From Nematopogon swammerdamellus (Eukaryota; Arthropoda; Insecta; Lepidoptera; Adelidae): 64,000 nucleotides of DNA. The notes beneath the pieces are model-generated. The model did no database searches. It was not told the DNA's origin and was given only the letters and a program-made list of their open reading frames with translations. A program made the translations under genes and the position numbers. The stretch lies in the NCBI GenBank assembly GCA_946902875.1, contig OX336342.1, positions 11,339,523 through 11,403,522 of the forward strand, read 5' to 3'. Shown piece after piece: positions 22,460-34,212 of the stretch. Numbering within the stretch: the first letter of the stretch is position 1; the number at the start of each line of letters is the position of its first letter.

Positions 22460-22465
22460 AATAAA
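22460..22465 (+). promoter_or_regulatory. candidate LTN1 poly(A) signal
   Basis: AATAAA lies about 225 nt after the LTN1 stop. It is the first canonical hexamer downstream, in an AT-rich 3' flank. Transcript evidence is needed to confirm that it is used. Confidence 0.45.
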
Positions 22466-22856
22466 ATTGATTAGTTAATCACTTCTTTTTCTTTCCTACA
22501 TGAAGTGTTCAATTATATTTTTTATATGTTGAAAAATATGATTGGCGAATATACCTTATGGAAATAATTTGAACAAGAAATAAGTTATTCATCACAATTT
22601 GACTTTACATAAAACAATTTAACAAAATATAAATAAATATACACATGTGACGAAAAGGGAGCCACTCAGCTGATTCATTGTGCGAGACAGCGAAACAAAT
22701 TTTCAGGGGATTTCGAATGATATACTTACCTAAATCTCAAAACTTTGGAGTTCAGTAATACAGTATTTTTTCTATTATGGTTATTTTGAGACTAATGAAC
22801 TCAGTTTTCTAGGATTATTTTAGAATTACAACAAAACACTAAAGTGTGTAAAAATA

Positions 22857-22862
22857 TTTATT
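22857..22862 (-). promoter_or_regulatory. candidate HIBCH poly(A) signal
   Basis: TTTATT on the plus strand is AATAAA on the minus strand, about 85 nt after the HIBCH stop. Confidence 0.45.
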
Positions 22863-22944
22863 TTGTTAAAATGGTTTCAATTTCATAATATGTATACTGT
22901 ATAAAAATTTGTATTAAAATTAGTATATACATTTCTTAGTTCTT

Positions 22945-25517
22945 CTATAGCTTGGAATTCCTTGCCAGCTGTAGTTCCTCAGTATCGGATAACTTTTTGA
23001 AAAAACTCTCAACATATGTTTCTGTAACTTCAGAGAGAGTTTTGGGGTTCCATTTAGGAGCATTGTCCTTGTCGATCAACAGAGCACGCACACCTATATA
23101 AAGATAAAATTAAATTGAATTATTTGTCTTTATTTTATAAGCGACAGAAATAACTGAAACCCTGAGCCGCAAACACTATTACACTAACCCCTCAAGATTT
23201 TTGATATTTCATACAAATAATGCCATGCAAACAACTGCCCAGCATTTATGTCTAGACCCGGACTACCCAGTTCTATTCTAGTCTTGCATGTACAGGACAT
23301 GGAAGAACAAGACCATTGCTCAGAGATAAGCATGAGCAACTAAACAACCCAGTTCTATAAGGTAAGTAGGGAACAACTCTTTATTTTACTTGGGCCTGAC
23401 TTAATATCACTATCACCCTCACCTGCTCCTCTATTTCGAATTACCGAGGCCGAGGATACTCGGCCTCGGTAATTCGGGACAAAGACTCTGTCAGGTAAAC
23501 ATTTTCTTGCCTTTTGTTTTTACTAAGCCATTTGATGAGAAAAATAAGTAAAATCAATTGTTATTTCAAATTGAACGGGTTGACTAGATAATATATCACT
23601 GTTGTAATCATAAAAGAAGACATACCCTCGGGGAAGTCGTGGTTGAGGAGAGAGCGGACACTGAGTCTGTACTCCATCTGCAGACACTGGCCCAGCTGGA
23701 GCTGCGCGCCGCGCTGCAGGGCCCTCAGAGTGATCTTCATGCTGCCGGGGCACATGCCGTTCAGGGTCTGCAAACACACACAACATTACAATTGCACGAA
23801 CAGCATCTTTAAAACGCAGCTGATACATTAGCCCGCATTCCAGCAGCGGCTTGTTTATTGTATAATTTCATCCATAGGTAGGTAACCTACGCTTGGACAT
23901 GTCGAAAATTGGGGAAGAAATTGGCTGTGCCTCTAGCTCAGCCACCCAGTCTGACTACAAAATCTACTACTCGTGTAAATTTCACCTAGGTATTCATAAC
24001 AAGACAAGAAGTCAGGCGTTGACCATTGAGGTTTAAGGGATTTAAATAGATAAATCTTTTTTATTTATTTTTTATTGAAAGCACATGTGGCGCCGAGCCA
24101 CCCGTATGGCCTCTAACGACGCCCATTGACATTCGGTAGAATGCGGGGTTGCGAACGCCATGCCGGCCTGACAGGTGCCTATTCACGCCCGTATTGAAGA
24201 CCCGAGACTACTTGGGGGGAATAATGAAATATATGGAAATATATATATCTCAACACCTTTCCAATGTGATGAGGTAATTATGAGTATTTTGAGGAAATAA
24301 TTAAATAGTAATTTAAAATATACCTCTAAAGTCTTCTTAGACCAATCGTTTTGTACTTTCTCAAGCCTTTCGTAGATTTCTTCGATGGAGCCGGCCGCGA
24401 AGCAGTAATTGATATTTTTAATGTTGTCCGCCAGCGAGAATGAGCCGCTGTTCTCGTTGAACTTTGCCAGTAGGTTTTGAATTTCAGTGTCATCGCTACA
24501 TCTCGTTAGTAACTTCTCTAGTTCAAACAACCTGCTACTCGGAATGTAGTGCGTTGCAATACCAGACTTCAACACATCTTTCCCCTTCAGTCTGTCACCT
24601 AAAAAGAAAATATTGGCATAAAAGGAGGGAGTAAGTATACTCTGGCATGTCCAAGACCTAATATTTCAATAATAAATTATTAATAAAATGAAATGTCGCC
24701 ATTTCAGATTACAAATTTACAATACACTTCAAACCTTCACTAATATTGGTGACGAATTGGGCCCAACTCAGAGTGTGCAATAGACAACGTATTGCGCTCA
24801 TTTTCAGTTAACCCATTATGCAGGGAAATACATATAATTACTATATTTTGCACTTACAGGCTAGACTTATATGGATGACCAAAATTTGCGAGTACTAGCA
24901 TCTGCTAAGTAAATAAAAAAAGAGGGCCTAAAATTGTTACTTAAAAACTCATAATCACTTATATACTTACCAGTTAATCCTAAGTACAAGCCCAAGTTTA
25001 CTTCTAACCTTGGAAGGAAGTAGGATCCGCCCACATCTGGAAACAGTCCAATTTTGGTTTCCGGCATCGCTATCATTGTCTTTTCGGTCGCAATTCTGTA
25101 GCGGCCGTGGACCGAGAGTCCTAAACCGCCCCCCATTGTGATACCGTTCATGATTGCAATATATGGGATCTTATACGTTCCTATTATGTGGTTTACTTTA
25201 TATTCAGTTGAGAAAAATGAATTCCCCAAATCTTTGTTGAGAATCAAACTCTTCACGTCCCCTCCGGCACAGAAAGATTTATCTCCAGTTCCTTTCACAA
25301 TGACCAGCGCTTGATTCTTCTCCCATTCTTGCAGTTTTGGCAGAAGTTTTTCCACCATAGAGTTATTCAGAGCATTTAATGCTTTCGGTCGATTAAGGGT
25401 GATGATTCCTGCTTTGTTGGCCGTCTCAAATATAACATCGGACTCTTGCGATGACATTGTTCGACGGATTATTAAATGCGATGCATTTCTGGACAATTTA
25501 ATACTTAAGTTTAACAT
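22945..25517 (-). CDS. HIBCH: 3-hydroxyisobutyryl-CoA hydrolase, mitochondrial
   Basis: Hydrolyses 3-hydroxyisobutyryl-CoA in mitochondrial valine breakdown (family knowledge). Coding exons on the minus strand are 25517-24971, 24598-24324, 23767-23626 and 23093-22945. They total 1,113 bp, 370 aa plus TAG, and junction phases agree (G+GT, 0, G+GT). The first 20 or so residues ([19 protein letters not shown]) are basic and Ser-rich like a mitochondrial presequence. Crotonase-fold motifs are all present: [12 protein letters not shown] (oxyanion loop), [20 protein letters not shown], then [20 protein letters not shown] with the catalytic Glu/Asp pair. The C-terminal HIBCH signature is NHDFPEG joined to [14 protein letters not shown]. 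An acceptor AG immediately precedes the ATG, so a 5' non-coding exon probably lies upstream. The gene is convergent with LTN1, about 0.7 kb apart. Confidence 0.96.
23437..23476. repeat. perfect 18-bp palindrome, 4-nt loop
   Basis: CGAATTACCGAGGCCGAG, GATA, then its exact reverse complement, within the last HIBCH intron. Confidence 0.95.
24055..24228 (-). mobile_element. Jockey-type LINE 3' fragment in HIBCH intron
   Basis: TTTTTTATTGAAAGCACATG, TGGCGCCGAGCCACCCGTAT, CATGCCGGCCTGACAGGTGC and CCCGAGACTACTTGGGGGGA match the element at 6.1 kb. Confidence 0.7.
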
Positions 25518-26787
25518 CTGAAACAAAAAAAAATTTTGTTTAAAACATAAACATTGTCAATGAATGAACACACCTATTTTTTTTTCATTTGTGACACACT
25601 TAAATTATCGTAACACACTACATTGCTAGGTAACACCGTATCCACAGTTTACGCTTAGGCAGAGCCGACATGTCAGCTTCAAATATTTGCTGAGATATTC
25701 CGGAAAAACGTAACTATACAGCAATTTGGCAAGTTATGTTGGGCTGGCTGTACCGCTGTCTTCTATCAAGTAGGTACAGTACTGCATAACTTTAATACCG
25801 CTCTACCGTTACTGAGTGAACATATTTTTAGGTCGGAGGGCCGTGTGCAAGGGTTGCAGGGATGCAAGGAGACAACAATGACACGCCACCTCCCCGCGCG
25901 ATCCCGTTGCCGGGGTAACGGCCAGCCTGCGCCCGCGCCTCTCTTCCGCAATACTTCATCACAATCCCCAAGGCCGATTTTCCTTAAGTTCAACTAGGCC
26001 CGGGGCCTAGGGCAGCCAGAATTTGGGGCGGCCAATCTGCGCCTGCTGCTGGAAGCAGTGAGCTCAGGCACAGAATAGACAAGGTGCCGGCCGGTTAAAG
26101 CACGTTCATGCGACATGCTGGAGCCGCGAGCATGGAGCGGCGGACGAGGCGGCCACATGGTATTTCTGCCGCGCACACCTCACCACCGCGCCTGGCCGCC
26201 CGATGCCTGCACTCACAGCCGACTGCACGCGCTTCGTGCGCGTTTGATTAAATTTATTTACACTCTGTAAATAAATTGTGATTGTGAATCTTTGATTTAT
26301 TTAAAAATATCAACAATAGTGTAGTATTGTAGTAACATTGTAGTTATGTGCATATTATACACTCGGTGAATAAAATGGGATGGTTGACCTTGGCCTTTAG
26401 TTAAAAATAAGGCCAAAAGCAAAGGTTTTACTTTTACTAAGTCATCGATTCACAATTTATAAAGGTCATAAATATGTGAAAAAATAATATCAACAAGGTG
26501 TGACAAAAGGAACTGACTGCGGAAGCCACTGGAGTATCAGAACAAACTGTCCACAACATAATGAACTGGTCACTGTTTTGATTTGAGGGGGGCCAGAAAA
26601 GCTGTACATGCGCGAGCCCAAGATGCGAGTGTTATTAAAGTTTTGACGATACTGTAGGCATCTAACTAAACCAAATCTAAACCTAATGTGCTGTGGTGCG
26701 GTGCTCCGTGCATTATCAGCTGAACATAAATGGAATTGTAAAAATATTACATTTTTTTTACCTGTCATGAAGGTCACGTAGGTATAC
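25518..26787. other. HIBCH upstream flank
   Basis: It should hold the HIBCH promoter and a non-coding first exon; I could not place either. A GC-rich block at about 25840-26230 (CCCGGGGCCTAGGGC, GCGCGCGG-like) contrasts with the flanks and has no recognisable product. Confidence 0.3.
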
Positions 26788-27033
26788 CGTCGTTTGTGAG
26801 GCCAATTTGCCAATCTGCAAAATGTTAACTTTACAGGAGAAGCAAAAAACAATTTTTTTTTAATACTGTTAAAGCTAGCTTAATTAAATTTTAAACTTCA
26901 ATATCTTCGAACCTAATTGAGATACAGTTATGAAAATTTGCCACAACGTGTATTCACCCATTCTCCGTATATTGGTACCTTTATGTCCAATTAGCTAATC
27001 TGGCAGATTGGCAAATTGGCCTCACAAGCGACG
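26788..27033. mobile_element. MITE with 31-bp terminal inverted repeats
   Basis: CGTCGTTTGTGAGGCCAATT (continuing TGCCAATCTGC) at 26788-26818 pairs with 27003-27033, one mismatch in 31. The AT-rich interior is about 180 bp and non-coding. Confidence 0.85.
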
Positions 27034-27767
27034 ATACTATCGGTTTCCTTGCCTTAATATAATTCACTCAATACAACACAATCATTGGACTTACCCTTGT
27101 AAATGCACTTGCTGACTAAACTTGTTGACACCTTGTTGGGTGGTGCTATGCGATGCTATCTAACCTGCACTTTGTGATTACAAGTTCAATCATTTAATCA
27201 TGAGTTCTACCAGTCGTGTGTTCGTGTGCGTTATCTTTCCAGTGTTATCTATCAGTGTCACACGCATAACTCAACTCAAACACGAATGAATGAAATCAAA
27301 TCGACAAACACAAAGTGTTCATTTCACAATCAAAACTTTTCAAGGTCCAAGGACGCTGCGAATTCAACGCCGGTATTCGATCTCTTTCGCGCTCGGATCT
27401 CTCTTTCTTTCTATATTATTATGATAAGGACAAGTCTTGATTTTTTTAAACCACCAAATCTTCACTCATACTTTCCTTTGCCGAAGTCTGTCGAAGTGTG
27501 CACGAAAGGAGCCGGGAATGTCTTTCAGGTGGCGCACCGGACTGGTAGGGTAGGCACGCGCTAGCTCGCATCGCACGGTTTAATCAGGCTCGAATAATTG
27601 AGAGAGAAAGACGTTTGTCTTGTTGAAAGACAGAGACACAACTTCATCGGTGCGCACAGTGACACAAGGATCTAATTGCACTTGGATGAATTGACAGGGG
27701 GCGCTAGTTCCTAGTTCTGCTTGTAGAGTTCATGAACGAGCTTGACCGTATATGGCTTGAACGTATA
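27034..27767. other. no gene recognised
   Basis: Short open frames only, with no domain, splice pattern or repeat I can name. Confidence 0.3.
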
Positions 27768-28116
27768 GCCCCACTTCATCTCTCCCCGTGTATGTACCGT
27801 GTGGGGCCGGTACTTTAAAACAATAGCCCCACTGCATCTCTACCCGTGTATGTCGTAAAAGGCGACTAAGGGATAATATGACTCCCTTCTTATATTACTC
27901 GGTGCGGTGGTATGGTTTAACCCGTCCGGGTTGATACCACCGCACTGAATGAAAGGTCGGTCGAAACGGCTATGTAAATAGTTTGTGTCCAGTTCAGTGT
28001 AGCCGGCACGACCGAAGGGAAGCACTGACGTGGCACCAAGTTCACCCGGTGTTATGGGCTGACATCACGGATGTTGTTTGTAGGTGATGTAGTCAACCGT
28101 GTCAGTTTCCATAAAA
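27768..28116 (+). mobile_element. SINE with TGTCGTAAAAGGCGACTAAG head
   Basis: The head TGTCGTAAAAGGCGACTAAG is preceded by a partial duplicate of the same head (CCCCGTGTATGTACCGTG). It then joins the same tail as the 5S-type SINE, ending GTCAGTTTCCATAAAAAAAA. The head therefore differs from the 5S-like copies while the tail is shared. Confidence 0.7.
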
Positions 28117-28366
28117 AAAAAGTGGTCAAGTGAATCTTGTTCACGTGCCGAGGGTCCCGTAACCGCACTGTTTCGCTTTCACCTAATTATATTTTTTACC
28201 AGGGTGCGGTCAGGCTTTGGATGGGTAGCCGTACGACCGTGGTTCGGCTGGCTGTGGTTCGGATTCCACTTGAAACTATAGTTTCATCCCTTTATGTACA
28301 TACTAACTGAGCCCGCGGCTCCGCTCGCGTGAAATTCGTATTTCAAAGAAAACAGCAAGTAACTAT

Positions 28367-28750
28367 GGGCGAGGCCCAAGGCCGAGCTGCGTTCAGGAAG
28401 TCGATAAACCATCTCTTAGAAAGTAAGTAATTTAAGGGCGATGCCGAAGGCCAAGCTGCGTTAAGGTAAACGATAAACCTTCTCAAAGAAACTAAGTAAC
28501 TGAGGGCGAGGCCGAAGGCCGAGCTGCGTTCAGGAAGACTATAAACATTCTCGAAGAAAGTAAGCAACAAAGAGCGAGGCCGAAGGCCGAGCTGCGTTCA
28601 GGAAGACTATAAGCCTTCTCGAAGAAAGTAAGTAACAATAAGGACGAGGCCGAAGGCCGAGCTGCGTTCAGGAAGATTATAAACATTCTCGAAGACAGTA
28701 AGTAACTATGGGCGAAGCCGAAGGCCGAGGTGCGTTCAGGAAGAGGATAA
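28367..28750. repeat. 68-70-bp minisatellite, about 6 units
   Basis: Unit core GAGGCCGAAGGCCGAGCTGC, then GTTCAGGAAG and TTCTCGAAGAAAGTAAGTAA. Unit starts are near 28367, 28436, 28504, 28573, 28642 and 28709. Single units of the same sequence occur at 37407 and 50283. Confidence 0.9.
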
Positions 28751-28956
28751 AATGGGCATATACTATATAATTTGTCCTTATAACTCGAGAACCACTTTAT
28801 CGATTTACATATTTATGGTTTTCATTGTTACATTCTGGTATGTAAATCGTTCTTTTTTTCCGTCCAGCTCAGTGTATCCGGCACGACCAAAGCATGTTTT
28901 TTCTGTCGTACCTAGGTTCCATGTAAATGACTTCGTTTGGTAGATACTTAATCCAA

Positions 28957-29105
28957 TTTTTTTTATGGAAACTGACACGGTTGGCTACATCACCTAAAAC
29001 ATATATGATGTCAGCCTATAACACCGGGTGAACTAGGTGCCATGTCAGTGCTTCTCTTCATTTCATGTCGGCTACACTGAACTGGACGGAAAACACGAAC
29101 TATAA
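28957..29105 (-). mobile_element. SINE tail fragment
   Basis: TATGGAAACTGACACGGTTG through GAACTGGACGGAAAACACGA; truncated. Confidence 0.7.
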
Positions 29106-29599
29106 TTAAGTGAGAGAAATGAATAGTTTTGTGCACAACTACATAAGAGTACCTATATTGTTTATTTTTTTCAGAATTTTCAAACAACCCTTAAATAGGT
29201 CAAAGTTCGGCGACAAAAGTGCACTTTTTTGTCAACTTTTAAACGAAATATTTGTTAAAGTAAACTTATTGGTTATAGCAAAGTTATATATTTTTGAAAT
29301 TGCCTTAACAATAGCTATAGAATGACGGGACATTTGATTTATTAAAAAAACAAAAAATATTTTTGGTTAACATTTAGGGGTACCCTGTACTTTCCACAGG
29401 ACTATTAGATAAAATTATCTATGATATATCTAGCGGCAAAAATTACACGTAATTTGGCGTCAGTTTCATCAAAATCGGTTCAGTAGGTCCGGAGATATCT
29501 GCGTGTGACCGACAGACAGACGGACAGACAGACAGACACCAGAGCGATCCCATAAGGGTCCCTTTTTTCGCATTTTGCGACGGGACCCTAAAAAGCTAG

Positions 29600-31296
29600 A
29601 GCGAACTGTCATAAAGTGACGTTTCATAAGACGAAGGCGTTAGTTCCACATGGTTCCACAGACTTTATAGAGAAATATCTTAGTTAAATGTGTATGTAGG
29701 TAATATGTTTTATGTGTGTTGTCAAGACTTAGTTCAGTTTAATTTTTTTCCCCATAATTGACCCCGTATGCCCATGTATCCTCACCTCACTTACATACAT
29801 GACACTGGCCAAAATGTTTTAAAAAGACGATTGCAAAAAAAAGAGATATTACCGTTAGTTCCGATTTAGGCCATGTGTAAAAAGATTCTGTCGCACTGTA
29901 TGAAGCTAAAAACAAGTGTTTTGCTCTGCTCTTTGATGAAATGAAGCTTTTGCTTTAGTTCGAGTATGCATGTAGGAAGAACCACAGCACATTTTATGTT
30001 TGTTACTTTCACGCTAGGTAAGTACTTCAGTAAACGGCAAAATGAGAGAGAGAGACGGTAAGCAATGTTTGCGAAGTCCTCGCAGAAATTACGAATGGTT
30101 TTTGAGCTTTATGACAAAAAAATAACAATCATTGAGGGAAATGTTAAATTTTTTAGTTCTGATAATTTTTTTTATTTTATGGAAACTGACACGGTTGGCT
30201 ACATCACCTACAACATCCGTGATGTCAGCCCATAACACCGGGTGAACTAGGTGCCATATCAGTGCTTCCCTTCATTTCATGTCGGTCACTCATCTCATCA
30301 TTCTAAGCCTTGATGACCTATCGGACCTAACAGATCGTAATTTGGAATAGCGACAAATATCTACCTATCGCAAATATGAGCAATTGACAATTCACTGTGA
30401 CGTCCAATTAATTGGTACTTAAACATTATAATTATTTTTCATATTTAAATTTAAAGAATAATCTATAGAACAAACTAGAAAAATTATCAATATTTTTAAA
30501 AAGAAATGCACTTTATTTAGTCAAAGGTAAAGGTAAAAATTCGATCGTAATTAGAGGTATTTGCGTTAGCTCAACTAAATAGTAGGTAATAGCATAAAGC
30601 TGAAAAAATTAGAATTAAATCACTGAACTAATACCTATATAGAATACTTTATTAACTCACTGATTTAAATTTCACTTTATTGAAATAAGTCCCTACCTAA
30701 TTGAAATTCTTTGACCATATTCATTTATAAGAGAATATTTAAACCTTACGTTTCATACCGAACCTGACTTTCCGTAGCGTCCGCCCTGTCAAAATAATTC
30801 AGAAAGCTTTAAGCTAGACAGCTAAGGTACAGCATCTCTCCGAGCACAGGGTTTTCCAAACTTTTTTAGTTCGCAGTCTCTTAGGGAGCCAAACGGACCT
30901 CAAATCGGGCCCTTTAAGGCTCAGCACTACCAAATATCGATTTATCCCGATTGACGTTTTTCCTATACCAGTTTGATGTTAGAAAACATATACATATTAT
31001 ATACTATCTATCTATCTAGGCTATCTATGGACGTAATGCTCTGGAAAATCCGGAAAATGTTGGTTTCCGTGCCGTTCATCATGTTATAATCATTTTAAAT
31101 AGGTACCTAATACATAAAAACATTAAATATTCCTTCCCGATTTATTTTATTAAAACCCCTACAATTAAATGTGTATTGATTCTGCACGTACGTCCTCAAA
31201 ACTCACAGTGGTATACGAGAAACATCAATTGCGAGAAACCGGTTTTTGTCACTGTTGGGTCCTACTCCTAAGCCTCGCGGCGGGGCTCCGCCGCCC
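29600..31296. other. no gene recognised; SINE tail at 30166-30290
   Basis: A minus-orientated fragment of the shared SINE tail (GACACGGTTGGCTACATCAC) lies at 30166-30290. The remainder is AT-rich with only short random open frames. Confidence 0.4.
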
Positions 31297-31430
31297 CAGC
31301 AGGTCTATTCTTGTAAATTCTGACAGCGGAATCAGCGCTGTTGTGGCGCTGAGAGCCACTTATCAAAGTGGCTCTCAGCGCCACAACAGCGCTGATTCCG
31401 CTGTCAGAATTTACAAGAATAGACCTGCTG
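31297..31430. repeat. perfect 65-bp inverted repeat with 4-nt loop
   Basis: Arms 31297-31361 and 31366-31430 match at all 65 positions around ATCA. Left arm begins CAGCAGGTCTATTCTTGTAA. Flanks are GC-rich (GGCGGGGCTCCGCCGCCCC left, GCGGCGCGGCGCCGC right). Confidence 0.97.
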
Positions 31431-32207
31431 AGCCGAGGGCTAGCTGCGCTGCGGCGCGGCGCCGCGGTACACACTTTGGAAACCCCTGCTATAGCGAATC
31501 TTGAGAGTTCAATGTAAATATTCGTCAGGAAAACAGCAACGAAGGCTGGTCGGTTCGCATTCAATTTCGCCTTGTTTGCTTTGAGACTTGCGACTACCTA
31601 CAGAGTTTACGCTGTGTGGGTGTTATTTATATGACCTACTAATTTGAGGTGGGTGTTGTGTATTTGTCCCTCCGCGGCGCTTGTACCTATTTACTCTACA
31701 TTTATTTCGGTCTAGATAGGAATGTTGTATCCATCGAACTTCGTGTCGTCGTCGTCGACGTTGCGACGCGCCGCGCCGCCGCCGCCGTGTCAAAACAATG
31801 AAAGTTGGTAAGTTTTTAAATAAATCTCTTCCAAGCTTCAGTGAAGTCATAAATTATTGAAAGTTGAAGCAAAATGAATCTCACCCAACCAACCAAAACA
31901 ATTTTGCTTGCTCCTCCAATATATCATCAATATAAAGCGTGAATGCAATATAAAGCGGGTACCTACATGCTTAGTACTAACATATAAAAATAAAATACAA
32001 AATTAAATGTTGGAATGAAATGCAAACCGAACAATTATCTTTCTATACAACTATATTTGTTCAAGACGCCGAAGCCGCAAAAATTGCTATGCTTGCAGCG
32101 GATCCCACATGCTGTAATATAATTACATATATCTTAGGTAGGTACATATTTAATCGTCATATGGACCGATTTGTTTGAGTCATTGAGTGCGGCAAGGTTC
32201 TGTAGAC
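31431..32207. other. no gene recognised
   Basis: Contains a GC-rich stretch near 31745-31800 (GTCGTCGTCGTCGACGTTGC, CGCCGCCGCCG) but no supported gene. Confidence 0.25.
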
Positions 32208-32505
32208 GTATCTTTTTTTTTTATTGTTTCCGTACTAGCTGGCTGTGTCCGAGGTCGAAGCCTCAGGCGCAGCCAATATCACCCCCGAGGAGGTGCCAGT
32301 CCGGCTTGGAGGTGGACCAATGTCGCTGGGGAAAGGCTATTTACCCGCGATTTGAAGATCCGTGGATTGTAAGAGTGGGGAAAGATATTCCCCGGAAGCT
32401 CGTTCCACACCTTTGCAGTGCGGCACAAGAACGATTTAGAGAATCGTGCAATCTACGTTTAAAGCTGACTGCAGTGGAGAGATGTTGACTGAATGTGAGT
32501 TGCAC
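32208..32505 (-). mobile_element. LINE ORF2 C-terminus fragment (Jockey-like)
   Basis: The minus strand reads FLCRTAKVWNELPGNIFPHS, then RIFKSRVNSL, the conserved end of Jockey-group ORF2, followed by a poly-A tail (poly-T on plus at 32211-32223). The family differs from the 6.1-kb copy. Confidence 0.7.
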
Positions 32506-33306
32506 AACATTACATGGAACGGTGGAAATTTAAACTTTCCCCCGCCAGCAACGGACAACGTAATTTCTGCTCATACTTGCTTACTGCAGACATAGAACTG
32601 CAGGTATGCTAGCTGGTATGGTACATATTATGTAGGTAGGTATCTAACTCCACATGGAAGGAAGAATGTCGTCAGACGGAATCCCACCGCGCCGCCGCGC
32701 CAGTGTGTGAGGCGGTGGCGACTGGCGACGAATGTCTCCCGAAAGTGCCACAAGTCTGGCCCAATTGAAGTTTATTCCGCGAGACACTCGAGACACCTTA
32801 TTCTATATTGAAGCCATTCATGTTTCACAACAATTCGTTTAGTGTCAGCCCGATATCAACCCTTTCAATCGTGACTCTTCGCCGCAAGAAACCGTTTACA
32901 TAGCAGCAAGAAGACTCTCTTCAAAGGTCGTTATATTATTATAAAAGAAAATCTCGCCTAGGTATATTATATTCACCGACACATTGGGGGAATCTGTCGA
33001 TCGCCGACATTCCTCCAGTCCCGACATCTAGACATTTCATCCGCAGATTATTCAAATTCCTTACTCGTACAAGGTACCTGCTATTGCATACATACTTAAT
33101 GTAAGCGTTAAGAAAGGAGTAAAAACGAATAAAAAGGAGCTTACTGGGACGTGTCCTCGGCACACAAGTATCTCTAGTGGTAAAACGTGTCGAACTGTCG
33201 ATCCTTTAGGATTAGGATTTATAGGGATGGCAGTAGGTAGGTACCCACATAAGCTCGAATAGGTAACTAGGTACCCATGTAGGTACAGTTTTTTTTATAT
33301 TTGCTT

Positions 33307-34212
33307 ATATAAAAATCGACCAAGTGCGAGTTTTAGTCACCCACTGAGGGTTGCGTAGATTCGGTAACAAAAAAAAAATGTTGGCTATCTTTTGTTATCG
33401 TTTTCTGCACAGCGTTGCAGATGTTGTTTGGTAATCGTACGTAGCATAGACTCAGGACAAAAGCGGTTTGTTGATTTTTGTAAAATTTATTTTGTTTTGT
33501 CTCCTTCAGAAATGCAAACTTTAAGGCAGAAGTGGGCAAGAAATCTCAGAAAAGTTTTTTTTTTAATATTAACTTACTACATTTAATTTACGTTTTAATA
33601 ACAAACATCATCGGTGAGTACTACCGTTACTTAAATTTAAACAAAATTAAAAAAACTTGTTTGTCATTTATCTAAAAGAGATAGGTAATAAAATATTCCT
33701 AGAAAGATTTGTAAAAGGCTCTACGAGCTGGTTCGCGGTACATTGGCTCATTCCCTAATATTTCGTTTTTGCAGCATTAGCAGTCCTTCAACATCGGTTG
33801 AGTTACCCCACCGGATTACTCCATACGATAGTAGTAGTATACCTCTAGCGATCTCACATAGCTAGCTGGTCTACATACCTATAAAAAAAATCGTATGCAT
33901 GACGTTTAGCAAAGACTATTGTAATAATTACACTATTTTCATAGGCAAAAAGTATTAAAACACCCCATCTATCTCAATTAACGCTAAATCTTCAATGAAT
34001 AATAAAATAATGTAGGTACATACATACGAGTACATACCTAATGCTGAACCCTGTGGAACACACATTTTTATTTTACCTGACTTAAATTGCTTTATACCTT
34101 ATTTAGTTTAGGAGGTAAAGGCCTCTGACAGACAAACGAACGGACGGACCATACACTATAGTAAGACGAACAGGGTGCCAGGTTTGGTTTACTACGGAAT
34201 CCTAAAAATGTG
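33307..34212 (+). mobile_element. AAGTGCGAGT...GGATCCTAAAAA-type element
   Basis: The head ATCGACCAAGTGCGAGTTTT and tail GACAGACAAACGAACGGACG, TACTACGGAATCCTAAAAAT belong to the same broad repeat group as 28.1, 37.2 and 49.6 kb. Confidence 0.5.

Larger units (their letters stand above)
28117..29596 (+). mobile_element. 1.5-kb GGGTCCCGT...ACGGGACCC element, copy 1
   Basis: Starts AGTGGTCAAGTGAATC and GAGGGTCCCGTAACC; ends in GACAGACGGACAGACAGACA and GCGACGGGACCCTAAAAA. The interior shares long blocks with 37193-38516 (GTTTTGTGCACAACTACATA, TTCAGTAGGTCCGGAGATAT). No coding capacity. Copy 1 additionally contains the 28.37-28.75 kb minisatellite and a SINE fragment. Confidence 0.65.

Noticed and set aside
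31169..31564. Two long frames on opposite strands sharing a peptide
   Set aside because: They are the two arms of the perfect palindrome read from each strand, not genes.
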